This document shows positions 1 to 9,880 of a stretch of DNA of 64,000 nt, one piece after another. The position numbers were made by a program, and so were the translations under genes. This DNA is from Erodium maritimum (lineage: Eukaryota; Streptophyta; Magnoliopsida; Geraniales; Geraniaceae). Under the pieces are notes generated by a model. It had not been told where the DNA came from and ran no database searches. It saw only the letters and a list, made by a program, of their open reading frames with translations. The stretch spans positions 13,282,001 through 13,346,000 of the forward strand of contig OY997588.1 of NCBI GenBank assembly GCA_963921825.1, read 5' to 3'. The stretch's first letter is position 1; each line of letters starts with the position of its first letter.

Positions 1-2000
1 GATCATACAAACACGGTATAATCACATAAATACAGAATTAGGACCACTTACCTTCCGTGATTATTTTGCTTAGAAAAGAAGCTTTGAAGATCCAAACATG
101 ATGTTCTTGCCTCTGGTCTTTCAAGTCCTTACACACTTATATTCTCACTCTCTGATGGTGTATGAGTTCGTGATAAGAATTGTCTGTGTGAACTTGAGGA
201 CCAAAACCACATATTTATACCTATATTTCTAACTTCCATCAATATTTAAGAAATGAAAAAGTATATTTCATAAGTTGTGTTTGTTGGCAAATTGAACTAT
301 AAATAATGATCATACACTTTATGATATCAAAAGGAAATAAACTTACATTCTCCCACTTGATCAATATTGATGTGCAATGCCCAACAATAAAAAAAACAAA
401 TGCATGAATCATGGCGGCAAGGTTCTAAAAGTCGCTAGGCGTTAGTCGGGCAGCTAGGTCATTTGGGATTTAATCGGGGACTAGACGGGGATTAATCGGA
501 TTTGTATTTTTATTTATTTTTAATAGATATATTATATATATATATATAATATATAAAATATGAATTTCATTATATTAAAAATTGTAACAAATATTTAAAA
601 TACCTAAAAATAACATCAAACAACTCAGAAGCACAACCCCTAATATCACCAACACCAAACAACTCTGCATAACCATCTAATTATTTTAATTGAGTCTGTA
701 TACTACGCAAAATTGTCCTAGCCGCCTAGTACCTCCCATGTATCACAATGCATGTGTTTCTTATACTTTATGAATAAGCTCAATGTTCATTTTTGGTCCA
801 AATTGAATTGATGATTCCATGATTAACCAACTTAATTCCGAATGTGTACACATTTATAAAAAATAATCATCATTACAACAAGAGTATCAAAAGACAAACA
901 TCGTTCCAACAACGACGAGTTTACATCTGGGAACCAAGTCCCATACTCTTAACATGATCCTCAAATTTTCCTAGTGGCATGCCATTACTAAGAGGATCTG
1001 TTATCCTTAAGACATTACTAATATGCTCAACGATAATGCTTTTGTCTTTCACGTGTTCTCTTAAAGCCAAATGCTTTATGTCGATATGCTCGTTTCGACT
1101 TCTACTTTTGTGGTTCTTAGCCATGAACACAACAGCTGAATTATCGCAATACAACTTTAGGGGCCTCTAATAGAATCCATGATTCTAATCTTGGAAATGA
1201 AACCCTTAATTCATACACCGTGAGAAGTAGTCTCGAAACAAAACATGGACTCGGTATCTATGATAGAAGTAACATTCAAGGACTGTATGGAACTTCTCCA
1301 TGACACAACTCCACTGGCTAACATTAAAATGTATCCAGATTTTGATTTCCGTGAATCAACACAACCAATGAAGTCGGAATCAGAATAGCCGATGATCACT
1401 TCTAGAATGTTTGTTCGTCTATATACTAGCGTGTAATCTCGGCCCCCCTTAAGGTATCACAATACCTTCTTTCAAGATATCAAAGTAATCCAGTGCTTAA
1501 TGCATGGATTACTTTGATATCTCCCTAGCATACCCAAAATGTATGTAATATCAGGTCTTGTTCAGACTGGTGCATACATCACTCTGTCAACTGTTGAAGC
1601 ATAGGGAATATTTCTCGTTTGTTCCCATTCCAAGTCATTGTTTGGACATTGGTTTAAGCTGAATTTATCTCATTTCATAACATGAGCTACGTTGGGTGAA
1701 CAATCTATCATTTGAAATCATTCCAAAACTTTGTTAGTGTATGTCTCTTGAGACATACCCAAAGTACCGACTACTCTATCGCGATGTATCTTTATCCCAA
1801 TGACGTAAGATGCATCGCCTAAATATTTATATCAAAGTTCTTGGATAAAAATTGTTTCACCTCAAAAACCATATTCTTATCGTTACTAGCAAGGAAGATA
1901 TCATAAACGTATAATATCATGAAACAAATTTTGCTCACACTAACCTTCTGGTACATACAATTGTCCATAACATTTTGTTGTATTAATTAAATACCAATTT
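1..2000 (-). mobile_element. Ty1/copia retrotransposon fossil, partial
   Basis: On the minus strand, 921-1399 translates as the end of a copia RNase H domain (CDNSAVVFMAKN, HIDIKHLALRE, ITDPLSNGMP; then YSDSDFIGCVDSRKS further upstream). Weaker reverse-transcriptase-like pieces continue to about 2000. The purine tract and start of a 3' LTR lie near 341-360 (TGTAAGT on the minus strand after GTGGGAGAA), so 1-347 is probably part of that LTR, running off the window edge. The element is old, partial and broken in many places. A separate AT-rich insertion seems to lie between the LTR and the coding part. Confidence 0.8.
419..740. repeat. possible small DNA-element insertion in the copia fossil
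   Basis: The left edge reads like a dispersed plant repeat (GGTTCTAAAAGTCGCTAGGC) and the right edge carries a rough inverse counterpart (CCTAGCCGCCTAGTACC, near 718-734). The middle is almost pure A/T, including a TA-dinucleotide run near 528-552. It sits between the LTR and the coding remnant of the copia fossil. I could not see a clean target-site duplication, so the family (perhaps hAT-like) is a guess. Confidence 0.3.
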
Positions 2001-2089
2001 AAAATGATAAATACTAAATAAAATTAAAATTAATTGAATACAATAAAATAACAATAATTTGGATGCATTCTGTTTCACAACCCTTTGGT

Positions 2090-2494
2090 GGGTTTGTTCC
2101 ATCATTTCACGAACGTAGGTTTATGAACCCGAACAAAAAACGATAAGACTGTAAACTTTGTGCGCAGTGGAATTTGAGAGAGAATTTTTTTGAGATGAAA
2201 GAGAAATTGTTGGTGGATTGATGAATGAGATGAGTTAGTATTTATAGACGGTAAAAACTGATAATTTTAATGTTTTTTCGGATTTTTTAATTAAAAAAAT
2301 AGTCGTTGGAGAGCCAACGGTCGACTTGCCACGCTAACGCTACATGGCGTGCACTGATTGATAGAGCGCAATTCATGAATACAGTGGTTCACGTATATGA
2401 ACCGTGAATCACGGTTCTATTTACGTTTTAATAAATCAAAACCGAACGAATCATTAAAACCGTAAACCATAAATCGATAGCATTGTACATACTC
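2090..2494 (-). mobile_element. PIF/Harbinger element end, second copy
   Basis: The right edge (ATAGCATTGTACATACTC, ending 2494) is a close relative of the right terminal repeat of the neighbouring Harbinger element (GTAGCACTGTACATGCTT). The preceding stretch has the same layout as that element's untranslated leader: a purine-rich GAGAGA part, TATTTATAG, then a segment with ACGGTTC palindromes. No transposase is left. The TAA at 2495-2497 separates it from the next element, so this is either a truncated first element or part of a tandem insertion. The left limit is approximate. Confidence 0.5.
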
Positions 2495-2497
2495 TAA

Positions 2498-4520
2498 GGG
2501 CATCCACAGTGCTACCGCCAACTGCTGGCGGGGAACATTAAAATATTGGTTTTTTCCTTCCAAGCCAGCTCACCGCCTGCGCAAACCGCCAACAACCTAC
2601 AATGGTGGGCGTTTTTGCCGGCGGGGAGCCACCAAACTATTCGTTATATTACATTAAATTAAAAAAAAACTATTCTTTAAAAACTAATTTAAAATTTAAA
2701 AATTGTGTTAATTTAAAACAAAATTACATTAAATTAAAACATAATAAAAGATAATAGAAGCCGACTGATCGAAATTTCAAATGCGAAGTGATAGACTAAA
2801 AAGCTAGGCGTCTCCAAATTTATTCCAAATGTGTTCGACGAGATCGTCCTTCAACTGGTAATGTATGCGTTCCTCTTGCATCCTCGATGTGTTTCCAACT
2901 ATGACCTGGGACGGGACGAAGCCTCCTCATGCAAAATTTGGTTGACTTGCCCAACATTCATCTGTTTGTTCAATGTAGCCATCGTAGGAATGTCGTTCAG
3001 CCTCGACTATCATATTGTGCATGATAATACATGCATTCATTACCAAGCCAATGTCCTGGGGCATCCACAAGCGGCTCAGTCGAGTGATCATGTGAAACCG
3101 AGATTGGAATGCGCTGGATGCTTGTTCCACATCCTTCTTGCACGCTTCTTGGACTTCAGCAAACTTCTTCTGTTTCGGTCGTTGAGGTAATGAATTTGTT
3201 TGCACAAAAACTGGCCACAAAGGGTATATGCCATCAACTAGATAATACGGGAGTGCGTAGTGGTTACCATTTATCGTATATTCAACCGGTGGTTGCCAAC
3301 CATTGATAACGTCCGTGAACAGTCTGGAATGGTTTAGCACTGTTAAATCGTTGTTTGATCCCGCCATGCCAAAGAACAAGTGCCAAATCCATAAGTCACG
3401 AGTAGCAACCGCCTCGAGAACAACGGTTGGTCGATTCCCGTGGTCCGTCCGTGAATGGGCACCTCGCAGTGCTGTTGGGCAATTCTTTCACTCCCAATGC
3501 ATGCAGTCAAGACTGGCAAGCATGCCCGAGAACCCTCTCGCTTCATTAACCGCCAAAATGTGGTCCATATTAGCCTGTGTAGGTTTACGCCGGTACGTAG
3601 GAGCGAAGACTTTATTGATTGCACTGCAAAAGTTTCTCAAACATTCCAAGGATGTTGTTTCGCCTATCTTCAAGTACTCGTCTAGTCCATCGGCTGCAAT
3701 TCTATAACATAACTGCCTAATGGCCGTAGTACATTTTTGATAAGGAGATAAGGAAACTTTACCTACAACATCAAACTTTGACGTGAAGTACGCATCGTGA
3801 TTCTCAATGCATCAACAATTCGGAGGAACACAACCTTCGACATTCTGAAGCGATGACGGAACTACACCTCCGTGTACACAGGGTTCGTGTTGAAGTAGTC
3901 CATCATTAAACGTTCGTTTGCGGCTTCCCGGTCACGTGGAATGTATTTTCGCTTACGTGGTGGAGTACCTGAACTAGAACCCGGTGGCATATATTGAGAG
4001 AAAGCGGAGTTCTCTGACGGTTGAGTCAACAGGTCGCGAAAGCTGCCTAGGTATGCGAGTGAAAATCTGAAATCGTTCTCCCTTCGTTGTTTGTCATCCG
4101 ATGAATGCGACTGTTGAGTTTCCGAGCCAGGCATTTTTCGATATGAAAAATAGGAGAGTGAAATAGAGAGAGAAAGTGAAGTTGTAGAAGTGTTAGTGTG
4201 AAATGAGAATGAGGTTGGGGGTATTTATAGGGTTTGAATTAAGGGTTTTAGGAATTTTAAAAAAACTTACCGTTTATCGGAATTTTTTTTCTTGCATTGG
4301 ACACGTGTCGCGCCTGGTTGGTGGAGCTGACGAACAGCGTGCTACGACCCCTGAACCATTGTTACGGTTCGTGCGTTGCGGTCCGCGGACCGAACCACGA
4401 CTCTACGATTGGCGGGCCGCGAAAACCGTGTGTCCCAACGCTGCGGCTAGCGACCTGCGAACTATAAAATCACGGTTCGATTCACGGTTTGTGTTTCGGT
4501 CCGTAGCACTGTACATGCTT
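2498..4520 (-). mobile_element. PIF/Harbinger DNA transposon, broken
   Basis: The 2023-bp element is bounded by imperfect terminal inverted repeats: GGGCATCCACAGTGCTAC at 2498-2515 and its inverse, GTAGCACTGTACATGCTT, at 4503-4520. Flanking TAA (2495-2497) and TTA (4521-4523) fit the TWA target preference of this superfamily, although the two are not identical. It contains a transposase pseudogene on the minus strand. I did not find the second, Myb-like ORF of complete PIF elements. The same GRGCATCCACAGT end occurs in the miniature elements at 18091 and 63566. Confidence 0.8.
2804..4134 (-). pseudogene. Harbinger-type transposase pseudogene (DDE_Tnp_4 / plant_tran family)
   Basis: Reading down the minus strand, the N-terminus (3862-4134) has the basic KRKYIPRDREAANERL segment. 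The middle (3488-3673) has EYLKIGETTSLECL and ASLDCMHWE. The C-terminal part (2927-3379) has MAGSNNDLTVLN, a DGIYPLWPVFV segment and IIMHNMIVEAER. The three catalytic acids of the DDE triad can be placed at D of LDCMHW, the second D-containing motif SNNDL, and E of IVEAE. The tail VEHIWNKFGDA ends at TAG 2804-2806. The frame is broken by a premature stop directly after CMHWE (the expected Trp codon reads TGA), a frame change between 3673 and 3862 and another near 2927. It cannot make an intact enzyme. Confidence 0.85.
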
Positions 4521-4523
4521 TTA

Positions 4524-5119
4524 GGGAGCTTGATGAAAGTAATTCTTGTTATTACCCATCCCAATAAAATAATGGTCTTTCTCCCTCATCCTTCAAATTG
4601 AATTTAAGATTAAGTAACCACATCCCTCCATAATTACACTTCTTACATGCAAAAATAAACTTGTATGCACGATCCACTCCCTTGGCGGATTTTGAAAATT
4701 GAAGGTGCTTAAACTCGAGCATCATCAAAGATTAGAATAAAGGCATAAACTCAGATAGTGGCAGACAAGTTGACAATGTCAGCTCCAGTCTCAACAACCT
4801 TCACTAACTCCTATGGCCTCGACCAACTTCGAGTCATTTTTCACCCAAATTACATTTCACTTTCTGTATAGAATTCAGAACTAAAATAACTTGAAACAGA
4901 GACATGGAAGAGCCTGTGTATCAATGTAAATAAATTACAATTTCATATCAAAATTGTGCATCCTCGACAGCACAAAGTTACAAAAAAGAAGAAGAAAATT
5001 GATGGTTTAAGCTAAACAAGGATCATGATCACAGTATTTACATCCCTACCCACTGTCACAATACATCAAATATGTACGGATATATATAATTTGTTGAGTA
5101 AATGTAAAATTAGGGGAAC
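4524..5119. other. intergenic, no gene seen
   Basis: This AT-rich spacer lies downstream of the ELO-like gene (its 3' side). No coding frame, repeat with clear ends or RNA gene is visible. It must hold the ELO-like gene's 3'UTR and polyadenylation signals. Confidence 0.6.
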
Positions 5120-6064
5120 TCACAGTTCTTTCTCTTTGATCTTCCCAATTGAACCCAAAACAGGGCATGGAGCAACATTCTTGATCAACAACGAACCAAA
5201 ATTGTCATTCTCAATCTCAAAATCAGCGTATGTTGTTGTGCTGGTCTTCTTCTCGATCATCATTCTCCTCACATAGAAGTTGAGGAAGAGCATGAGAATC
5301 GCCCCATTGAGGACCGAATTGAAAATCCAGGCTCCGATACCGTTGCAACCACCTTTAATGAAATGGAAGAGCAGAACCCCAACATGGCAGAGCAAATTGC
5401 AGGCCAGGAGCACGATTTGGCAGTTGAGGACGAAGGGGAAGCACGCGCCGGGCAACCCGATGGCCGTCCAGAACCGGTAGCCGTAGACGACGGAGTAGAC
5501 GAGGGTGGTGCACAGAATGGCCAGCACCTGGAACGACTGCGAGAATTCCAGCCACAGGAACGACACGAACGTCAGGCTCGAGTTGTTGAAGAGCTGGACG
5601 TGGGCCAGCCTCCGGCAGCCGATGACCGTCAGGAACGTCCGGGTCATGTGGAGGAAGCGGGAGAGGTAAAACATGTAGGACCAGAAGAAGACCCGACCCG
5701 AGGGGCGGGTCCCGAGGGGGAAGCAGAGGAACCACTGGAAGGGGGTGGTGCGGGTGCGGCGCCAGAGCCACCGGGTGTCGCGGATCTCGGCGGCGGCGGA
5801 GAGGAGGATCCCGGCGAAGATGGTGGCGGAGACGAGGGCCATGAGGAGGCTGTGGACGGCGGGGAGGGGGCCGAGAGGGACGCGGGTGCGGCGGCGGAGG
5901 AAGAGGAGGAGGAGGGCGTTGAGGACGTGGGAGATGAGGATGTAGGACGCGATGGAGGTGAACAGGAACAGCCACGTGGAGCCCCACGATTGGGTCTGGC
6001 TCCACCGAAAGCCGACGATGGTTGGGTGCTCCGACAGCCAGTACGCCACCGTTTTGGTCCCCAT
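5120..6064 (-). CDS. ELO (GNS1/SUR4) family membrane protein with substituted histidine box
   Basis: This intronless 314-residue protein belongs to the family of very-long-chain fatty acid condensing enzymes of the ER (elongase, ELO). I chose M at 6064 because it begins MGTKTVAYWLSEHP, the usual plant ELO-like N-terminus; the frame stays open upstream to 6343 but that part looks like 5'UTR. Family landmarks are PAVHSLL (68-74), FFWSYMFYLSRFLH (126-139), FLWLEFSQSFQ (169-179), VYGYRFWTAIG (193-203) and NGIGAWIFNSVLN (241-253), with about six or seven hydrophobic spans. The catalytic HxxHH box, expected at 157-161 by alignment, reads QLFNN, so all three histidines are missing. Family membership is sure; elongase activity is doubtful. 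Plants have a divergent ELO-like subfamily (Arabidopsis At1g75000 type) that this resembles from memory. The reading frame is much more GC-rich than its surroundings, which generates long opposite-strand open frames. Confidence 0.9.
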   Translation of the reverse strand: MGTKTVAYWLSEHPTIVGFRWSQTQSWGSTWLFLFTSIASYILISHVLNALLLLFLRRRTRVPLGPLPAVHSLLMALVSATIFAGILLSAAAEIRDTRWLWRRTRTTPFQWFLCFPLGTRPSGRVFFWSYMFYLSRFLHMTRTFLTVIGCRRLAHVQLFNNSSLTFVSFLWLEFSQSFQVLAILCTTLVYSVVYGYRFWTAIGLPGACFPFVLNCQIVLLACNLLCHVGVLLFHFIKGGCNGIGAWIFNSVLNGAILMLFLNFYVRRMMIEKKTSTTTYADFEIENDNFGSLLIKNVAPCPVLGSIGKIKEKEL

Positions 6065-6378
6065 CGTCGACCGCCGGATATCGATCGGACGGCGGACGTG
6101 AAAATTCGACGAATGCGCCTCGAAGTCGTTTACGGTTTTTAGGTTTTCCCGTGAATCAGAGCAAAAACTGTTTCGTCCAACGTATGAAATAGGAGGCGAG
6201 GATGACCGTTTTGGAAATTCGAACAGCATCACGCCACGTGGATTCACATGATTGGACGCACGTACGGTGATGATTGCGCGACAAATCCACACTAGTGAGC
6301 TTTGTTTTTCGAGGTTGTTCTTGTTCATAGTGGAGAGCTGCAATTAATATAAAATATAGGTACAAGTACGATAAATAA

Positions 6379-7440
6379 TATTATGAGCAAATCATTGCAC
6401 TCTCAACCTAGGACAAAATGGATGAAAAAATAACTGATGCAAATGTTCTTTCATCCGGTGCCCTTATTCCAAACAGATCAGATTTATGTCATCGGCGTCA
6501 TCTATTTCTTTTTACGCTCCCTCCTCATCCCGGACCACTAAAGACCGGTCTTGAGAGCTTCAGTTTCGCTATTGTTGGCTTGTTGTTTAGTTTTTTTTGC
6601 TTTGTGTTCCTTTAAATCCTCTTTCTGGATTTTCACAGTCAAAGACCGTCTTTGACCTTGGAATCTCCGAGAAGTGTGATTATCATCATTGGTGACGTTA
6701 CCGGTTGAGTCTCTATACCGGCGAATCTATTCGGATCGTCGAGAAGAAAGAACAACCTGGTACTTGTTTGTCTAGGCGTTGTGTCGTCTTTAACGAGAGC
6801 TATAATCTCACCGGTCGTTTTTTAGATTTTCGATAACGATCGATGGATACAACACTCGTATTGTCCTATTTATAAGGTTTATTAACTATTAACGAATCTT
6901 TCTTTCAAAAGAAATACTCCATAAATATGGGTCAAGCACTAGTAGCCGTATAAAGAAAGTAGACAGGTTCCAATAACAATTTAACTTTGACCACAATTTG
7001 AACAACTTGCTAGTAAAGCTCAAAATTATAATTTCATTATATTGGGATTGTCGGCAGTAGATCCAAGGGAATGGGGGTCCATACGATGAGTTACTAACAT
7101 AATTGATTGCATGACCTTTAAAATGTAAAGAAGCTCAGAACATTTCGTTGTCGATCAAAACCATGGTAGCGAGATGTATCTACATTTCTGGTACACTTAT
7201 TAATGACACTGAGAGATGTCACTTTCGGTACTCACAGGCTTTTTAGAGGAGTTACAGAGCACTAAGTCCATAAGGGCCCATAAAGCTCACCTATCTGGGC
7301 CGCGAGAAGCCCGTTTAAAATCCAATTGTGTGATTGACCGCATCGTTAAATACAAGGATTAGTGTATGTATGCTTTAATTAATGAATGATCTATACCAAA
7401 CAAAAACAGACAAGCGTGTACCCAAAACAAACTGCCACTA
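6379..7440. other. intergenic with a dispersed-repeat fragment
   Basis: The spacer lies between two divergent genes, so it holds promoters of both. About 6650-6900 is clearly related to 26270-26500 (shared pattern: CTCCG, GTGATTRT, ACGAATCT, then TTTTCGATAAC..GATGGATACAA and a TTTATTAA end). It is probably a piece of a noncoding retroposon. No coding sequence is supported. Confidence 0.5.
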
Positions 7441-7579
7441 GCTGCCTCGACACACCATTTTCGTTTTCTTCCTATTCCAGCTCTCGGAGGAATCTGTGGG
7501 CTCGCGACTCATTTCCTTTATTGCTGTTGCTCGTCTCTGCTCTCCAATTTGGCCTCTCTCTTCTCACTCAATCTATAAG

Positions 7580-8234
7580 GTCGGTTTTTGTTTCTTTTGA
7601 TTTCTTTGTTCACTTGTTTCTACTATTGGCACTCGATTATGAATCACTGAGCTTGCGGGTTTCGATTTGGCTGTTTAATTGTTTCTGTTTTGATATTTTT
7701 ATGCGAAAGGGTGGTTGGGTTTTCGATTTGGTAGGTCTGGGATTATGGGTTGGAATGTTCAATTTACTGTTATTGGTGTAGTTTGATCTGGGTGTTTTTG
7801 TTCATAGATTTTGTACAGGCCCCCGAATTTGTTGTGCATTTATGCTCAAATGGGTTTGTGATTAAGGTTTTATTGTATAATTGCAGCAGGAATTTCGATC
7901 TGGATTTGGTTATGGATGCTGTATTGGGTTTCTCTAAGGAACCCTGAATTTTCTGTGGATATATGCCTGCATGGGTTTTGATGTAGGATTTAGTATAATT
8001 CCAAAGCCATTTGAAAATGAATTTGGATATAGATTTTAGAGTCAGGACCCTTTGTCAAACCTCGAATATGCTGTTTAGTTGATGCCTATATGGGTTTTGA
8101 TTTAGGTCTTTGTATAATTGCCAGCACCTATTGTCAATTGTATTTTGCTGTTAGATTTTGGAACTGTCTACTCGTTGAAGCTTGCTGCGAGTTTGTACAA
8201 AATTGGTTTGATTGTGGTTTTTGTATGATTGTAG
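7580..8234 (+). other. probable 5'UTR intron of the RING gene, with 120-bp tandem repeats
   Basis: A donor-like AAG|GTCGGT at 7580 and an acceptor TGTATGATTGTAG ending at 8234, 16 bases before the start codon, frame a likely 5'UTR intron of about 655 bp. Its second half holds about 3.5 imperfect tandem units of about 120 bp (7816-7935, 7936-8055, 8056-8175, partial to 8234). Each carries ATGCcTnnATGGGTTTTGAT followed by a TGTATAATTGCAG-like acceptor sequence. The upstream exon would cover roughly 7440-7579. The exact exon limits are inferred. Confidence 0.55.
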
Positions 8235-8250
8235 TGTTCTGAAAAGGAAA

Positions 8251-8925
8251 ATGGATAATGGTTTTGGGGAATCAACAAGCAAGTCACCTCCACAGAGTGC
8301 ATCCTACTCAGGGAATAGCTCCAATGATGCTGGAAACTTTGAATGCAACATCTGTTTTGATATAGCCCAAGACCCGATAGTGACCCTCTGTGGTCACCTC
8401 TTTTGCTGGCCTTGTCTGTACAAGTGGCTCTACCATCACTCACATTCTCATGAGTGCCCTGTGTGCAAGGCACTGGTCCAGGAGAACAAGTTGGTTCCAC
8501 TTTACGGTAGAGGGAAAACGCAGACGGATCCACGGTCTAAGTCATATCCAGGCATCAATATTCCTGATCGCCCAGCAGGGCAGAGGCCCCAAACTGCACC
8601 TCCTCCACCAGATACAAGCCCCTTTTCAAACCATGGTCTTGGTGGGTTCATGGGGGCTCCCATGACAACTGCGAGGATTGGTAACTTCACTCTGTCTACT
8701 GCCTTTGGTGGTCTAATCCCGGCTTTGTTTAATGTTCAGTATAATACCTTCTCAGATGCTACTGTTTATGGAACCACGTCTGGTTACCCATATGGGTTTA
8801 GTCATGCTTTTTATGGGGGCCATGCCCATGGGTTCCCTCAACCTGCAACTCGGCGGCAAGTTGATTTCCTTAAAAATCTGTTTGTGGTATTGGGTGTCTT
8901 ACTAATTGTCTTTTTAATTTGGTAG
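8251..8925 (+). CDS. membrane-anchored RING E3 ubiquitin ligase (RNF5/RNF185/RMA type)
   Basis: The 224-residue protein has a C3HC4 RING at 32-72 (C32, C35, C47, H49, C52, C55, C69, C72), with CGHLFCWPCLYKWL as its core. The RING is followed by the family segment LVPLYGRGK and a P/G-rich linker (GQRPQTAPPPPD). At 206-224 a single hydrophobic C-terminal helix acts as a tail anchor. Such plant proteins sit in the ER membrane and ubiquitinate misfolded or regulated membrane proteins; the animal relatives RNF5 and RNF185 act in ERAD. The start at 8251 is the first ATG after the predicted intron acceptor and gives the usual family length (about 190-250). The coding part has no intron. The specific paralogue cannot be told. 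Confidence 0.93.
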   Translation: MDNGFGESTSKSPPQSASYSGNSSNDAGNFECNICFDIAQDPIVTLCGHLFCWPCLYKWLYHHSHSHECPVCKALVQENKLVPLYGRGKTQTDPRSKSYPGINIPDRPAGQRPQTAPPPPDTSPFSNHGLGGFMGAPMTTARIGNFTLSTAFGGLIPALFNVQYNTFSDATVYGTTSGYPYGFSHAFYGGHAHGFPQPATRRQVDFLKNLFVVLGVLLIVFLIW

Positions 8926-9182
8926 TTGTTTTGCTACCTTTTTGAACTCGAGAAAGATGTGATTAAATATTACTATTGCCGTGTTAATGTGTTTATAAAT
9001 ACACTAGCTGTTTTGTCAATTTTTTCTCATGCTTGAGAAAGTTGCCTTGTATCTTGTGTCCTCAGCAGAACTAAATTGAGTTTGTATGACTTCCATGGAT
9101 GAGATTGAAACCTTCTACCCTCTCTTGCACTTCTCTAAGTTGCATTATGCTTTGAAACTCAGAAACTTACGAGTTTATTTTA

Positions 9183-9512
9183 GGGATGATTGCAAAAAAG
9201 TACCCTGAGGTGTTCATTTTTTGCAATTTGTAACCTTCTTCTTTGATGATTGCAAAAAAAAGTACCTTGAACAAAAAATCCAAATTTTCATATCAAAGAG
9301 CAAGAAATTTAAGCGATATGAAAATTTGGATTCTTGTCCTTTAGTTATTAATTTTTTATTTATATTTCCAAGCGTTAAATCGTCATTTCGAAACAAATTT
9401 ATACAAAGTCCAACAAAAATACAAGTTCATGGCACTTTTTTGCAATAATCAAAGGAGAAGGATATAGATTGCCAAAAGTGAATACATCAGGGTCCTTTTT
9501 TGCAATTATCCC
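9183..9512. mobile_element. Mutator-type MITE (330 bp, inverted repeats)
   Basis: The left end GGGATGATTGCAAAAAAGTA and the right end, which inverted begins GGGATAATTGCAAAAAAGGA, form an inverted repeat of roughly 57 bp. A second inner pair (TTTGATNATTGCAAAAAA) follows. Flanks are TTTATTTTA (9174-9182) and TATATTTTA (9513-9521), a 9-bp duplication matching at 7 of 9 positions, as expected for Mutator-like elements. It has no coding capacity. Confidence 0.7.
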
Positions 9513-9705
9513 TATATTTTATCATGAAAAGATAGAGATGTTGTTCATGTACATTGATCCATTGCCATGTAAAGTATTTGGAGTCTTCTGCTAGATTTGC
9601 ATGAAGCAGCCATCTTATATGAGTATGAAAATTCTCTTAAAGAAGCTTGTGTTAGCTATTTGTGAGTAGGAGATGGCTGGTTTACTTACAGAATCTCTTA
9701 CATAC

Positions 9706-9875
9706 TGTTAAGAGTTTGGTTTATTTCCTATTCCTAGTTTTGTTTGGTTTCCTATGTTGTTTAGTATTAGTATTTCCTATTTAATATAGAGTCAATCCCT
9801 ATAGAAAGAGATGCTCTCATTGTATTGAAAAAACAAGAATACCAAGAATCATCAATAATATTTTAGAGTTTTACA
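9706..9875. mobile_element. short solo LTR (170 bp)
   Basis: The sequence begins TGTTAAGAG and ends GTTTTACA, with a perfect 5-bp duplication CATAC on both sides (9701-9705 and 9876-9880). It contains a TATTTAATATAGAG promoter-like part and a CATTGTATTG stretch typical of short copia or TRIM LTRs. No partner LTR or coding region is nearby, so it is the recombined remnant of a whole element. Confidence 0.8.
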
Positions 9876-9880
9876 CATAC

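Noticed and set aside
5355-6142. Long open frames overlapping the ELO-like gene on both strands
   Set aside because: They are Pro/Arg- or Glu/Gly-rich shadows of a GC-rich coding region and match no family; the minus-strand frame at 5120-6064 has clear ELO landmarks.
6065-6343. Extended N-terminus of the ELO-like protein from 6343
   Set aside because: The extra 93 residues have no family similarity, whereas M at 6064 gives the standard start MGTKTVAYWLSEHP.
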